64,000 nt of DNA from Bacilli bacterium (GTDB lineage: Bacteria > Bacillota_I > Bacilli_A > RFN20 > CAG-826), in contig JALCSW010000001.1 in NCBI GenBank assembly GCA_022653695.1, positions 487,034-551,033 of the forward strand, read 5' to 3'. How positions within the stretch are numbered: the stretch's first letter is position 1; each line of letters begins with the position of its first letter. Positions 62,256 through 64,000 of the stretch are shown here, one piece after another. The notes under the pieces were generated by a model. That model saw only the letters and a program-made list of their open reading frames with translations. It ran no database searches and was not told the DNA's origin. The translations under genes were made by a program, and so were the position numbers.

Positions 62256-63272
62256 ATGAAGATAGGCGAATTCTCTAAAATAACAGAACTAAGCGAATCC
62301 TCAATCAGGTTTTACGTCAAGCATTGCCTTTTATCGCCAAGCAAAGAAGGCAGCCAATATAATTTTTCAAAAGCCGATGTTGAAGTTGTTAAAAAGATAA
62401 AGATCCTTAAGGGAGCGGGACTCTCCATAACTAAAATTTCCAAATTCTTTTTTCCATACATTATCACCGACCAAAACGATCCCCTGACTGATGAACAAAG
62501 GGGAATCCTAAACAAAAAATTGGAGATTCTTGCAAAGAAGCAGAAAGAAATTCGTGAAAGCCGATCCAAAATCGAAGACTTGCTTACCGATAAAATGGAG
62601 TTGCCTCCTAAAAATTGTGGATTCGCCCTTTCGGCTCTTGAATACGTAATTTGCCCAAAATGCGGAGGCCATTTTCGTTTTTCAAATTGTTCGATAGATG
62701 GAAACTCGATCTCGGCAGCCGATGCCAAGTGCGAACGATGCGGAACCACCTTGGAGATCAGGGATGGAGTGCTATTCCCTGACTATTTCAAAAAGGATTT
62801 CTCAGATTCTTTAGCGAGCCAGTTCGACTTATCATCCAATGATTGGGGCGATGCCGATAGACGCGAAAGCGACAGGAAGGCCATTCTTTATCAACAAAAC
62901 TTCAACGAGGAATTGATCAATAACAGCAAACTAAACGGTTTCCCCTCGTTTTTAATTTCCAATGCCGATAATTCGCTTCTCATTTTGAAATGTTTTTGCC
63001 AACTCCCTAAATCCACCTTGCTTTTTGTCCAAGGAGGAAGGGATCTTTTAGCGATTAAAAAAACGTTTGGTGATTTTAGCGGCCATAAAGTGGCCTATAT
63101 TTTTTCCGATGAAGCGCTTCTCCCAATAAAAGAAGCGGTCATTTTAGGGGCCTCATCAATCTCGTTTTTACCTTATCAAAAACCAAAGTTCCAAAAATGT
63201 TTATCAAGTAAAGCCGTTCTTTTTGACAATTTGATTGAGAAGGACAAGTACTCTCTTTCCGTTAAAAAATAA
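62256..63272 (+). CDS. MerR-family regulator fused to zinc ribbon and methyltransferase-like domain
   Basis: 338 residues from the ATG at 62256 (a GTG at 62250 is in frame). MerR HTH KIGEFSKITELSESSIRFY, a coiled-coil dimerisation helix (about 75-115), a zinc ribbon with CPKCGG and CERCG pairs (about 130-165), then about 170 residues resembling a Rossmann-type methyltransferase in which no clear SAM motif (GxGxG) is visible. The ribbon-plus-Rossmann order is that of RlmA-type rRNA methyltransferases. CATAAT ends seven bases before the ATG, so the mRNA may be leaderless. Probable regulator of the exporter gene that follows. Confidence 0.72.
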   Translation: MKIGEFSKITELSESSIRFYVKHCLLSPSKEGSQYNFSKADVEVVKKIKILKGAGLSITKISKFFFPYIITDQNDPLTDEQRGILNKKLEILAKKQKEIRESRSKIEDLLTDKMELPPKNCGFALSALEYVICPKCGGHFRFSNCSIDGNSISAADAKCERCGTTLEIRDGVLFPDYFKKDFSDSLASQFDLSSNDWGDADRRESDRKAILYQQNFNEELINNSKLNGFPSFLISNADNSLLILKCFCQLPKSTLLFVQGGRDLLAIKKTFGDFSGHKVAYIFSDEALLPIKEAVILGASSISFLPYQKPKFQKCLSSKAVLFDNLIEKDKYSLSVKK

Positions 63273-63293
63273 ACCAAGGTTTAAGTTTTTTTT
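63264..63293 (+). terminator. Weak Rho-independent terminator
   Basis: TAAAC-CAAG-GTTTA overlapping the stop codon of the MerR-type gene, followed by AGTTTTTTTT. Short A/T-rich stem, so efficiency is doubtful. Confidence 0.45.
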
Positions 63294-63315
63294 GCAAATA
63301 GCCGTTTTTTGTGTG

Positions 63316-63346
63316 TTGACGTGAACTTTTGTTAACGATTTATCCT
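63316..63346 (+). promoter_or_regulatory. Candidate MerR-type promoter with 19-base spacer
   Basis: TTGACG (63316-63321) and TATCCT (63341-63346) are 19 bases apart, longer than the usual 17 and typical for promoters activated by MerR proteins through DNA untwisting. It lies between the MerR-type gene and the exporter gene. Confidence 0.5.
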
Positions 63347-63492
63347 TTTTGAAAGAGAAGGCAAAACTTGTTTTCTGTACCCGAAATGCTTTGGAAGAAA
63401 ATGCAGATTCGGAAGCAAGGATAAAGACAAATGTGAAGTAATGAAAAGAGAAATGTTACATTTTTACAAAGTTTACGCGGAGACGCAGTTAC

Positions 63493-64000
63493 ATGAAAAA
63501 GTATCTCTTTTGGTCTAAATGGGGCTACACGTTATTACTTGCTCTCTCTTTGCTAAGCGCGGTTTTAGACTCTGGAATTGCCATAGTGATAGAGATTCTC
63601 GTCAACTATATCTCTTCCCCCAATTTTGTAGTAACGACATTTTGGGCTTACGGGGGAGCCGCTGCGATTTATTCCTTGGCGATGATCGCCTCATTTTATT
63701 GTTTTGATGTATATGCCAATTGGTATTTGGAAGAGGCGGTAAGAAGACTGAATGATGATCTTTTCTTATCGATAATGCAAAGAAACGGATCGGATTTTAA
63801 AAAAGATGGCGTCTCCGCTTATCTCTCTAACCTCACGACCGACTCCAGCCATGTGACAAACCATTATCTTGGGCCCCTCGTTTTTTTGCCTGGTTATTGT
63901 TTCACTTATTTATCGGCTCTAGGAATATCCCTTTACATCAACTGGTCAGTGGCCTTGATCTTGCTTTCGTTTTCGGTTCTGGTTTTTGTTTTGCCCTACC
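63493..64000 (+). CDS. ABC exporter membrane domain, N-terminal fragment (runs off window)
   Basis: 169 codons in the window from ATG at 63493 (GGAG eleven bases upstream). Starts MKKYLFWSKWGYTLLL; hydrophobic helices at about 10-35, 50-75 and 135-165. RRLNDDLFLSIMQRNGSDF is the intracellular-loop pattern of type I ABC exporters (half-transporter with fused ATPase). Multidrug, peptide or lipid export; substrate open. Likely controlled by the MerR-type protein upstream. Confidence 0.78.
   Translation, partial: MKKYLFWSKWGYTLLLALSLLSAVLDSGIAIVIEILVNYISSPNFVVTTFWAYGGAAAIYSLAMIASFYCFDVYANWYLEEAVRRLNDDLFLSIMQRNGSDFKKDGVSAYLSNLTTDSSHVTNHYLGPLVFLPGYCFTYLSALGISLYINWSVALILLSFSVLVFVLPY

Noticed and set aside
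1-64000. tRNA, rRNA or insertion sequences
   Set aside because: None recognised by eye on either strand; a tRNA and covariance-model scan would be needed to exclude small RNAs.

Overview
The window reads like a chromosome segment of an anaerobic, probably gut-associated Bacillota (Bacilli-like) bacterium. The signs are GGAGG ribosome-binding sites, many lipoproteins with Sec signals ending in a lipobox Cys, LacI/ROK/CcpA-style carbohydrate control, UGA used as a stop, and a Bacillus-type mannose-6-phosphate isomerase. G+C is near 50% by eye. The lineage is an inference; no rRNA or other phylogenetic marker gene is present.

Layout. 1-3.4 kb (minus): a binding-protein ABC importer (lipoprotein, fused double permease, start of the ATPase) behind a promoter whose spacer holds a cre-like palindrome. 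3.5-5.0 kb: two divergent HAD phosphatases. 5.1-9.2 kb: PhoB/PhoR-type two-component system followed by an MsmX/UgpC-like ATPase with a large insertion. 9.2-10.4 kb: membrane diguanylate cyclase. 10.4-11.2 kb: no recognisable gene.

11.2-23.6 kb is an accessory island and the most unusual part. It holds a sigma-region-4-like regulator, a phage-type small membrane protein and a holin, a degenerate Fic-nucleotidyltransferase fusion, a 2415-residue RHS/YD-repeat protein without signal peptide ending in a C39/papain-like domain, then four tandem paralogous lipoproteins and the broken start of a fifth. The architecture recalls the regulator-holin-giant toxin layout of clostridial toxin loci.

23.6-60.5 kb is a glycan-utilisation region. 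Three similar LacI regulators sit beside promoters carrying AAACCGGTTT palindromes. The enzymes are GH127-like, GH38-like (lacking the usual nucleophile Asp), GH172-like (DUF2961) and four GxGYxYP proteins (three secreted, one cytoplasmic; one secreted copy has lost the signature motif), along with several modular surface lipoproteins. Uptake is by a MalEFG-type importer without its own ATPase. Cytoplasmic processing is by ManA, a ROK kinase and a HAD phosphatase. The final operon (60468 to 50271, minus) ends with its own LacI gene.

61-64 kb: an AAA ATPase gene with direct repeats at its start, a MerR-zinc ribbon-methyltransferase-like regulator, and the beginning of an ABC exporter. Several genes have a -10 box only 6-7 bases before the start codon, which suggests leaderless mRNAs.
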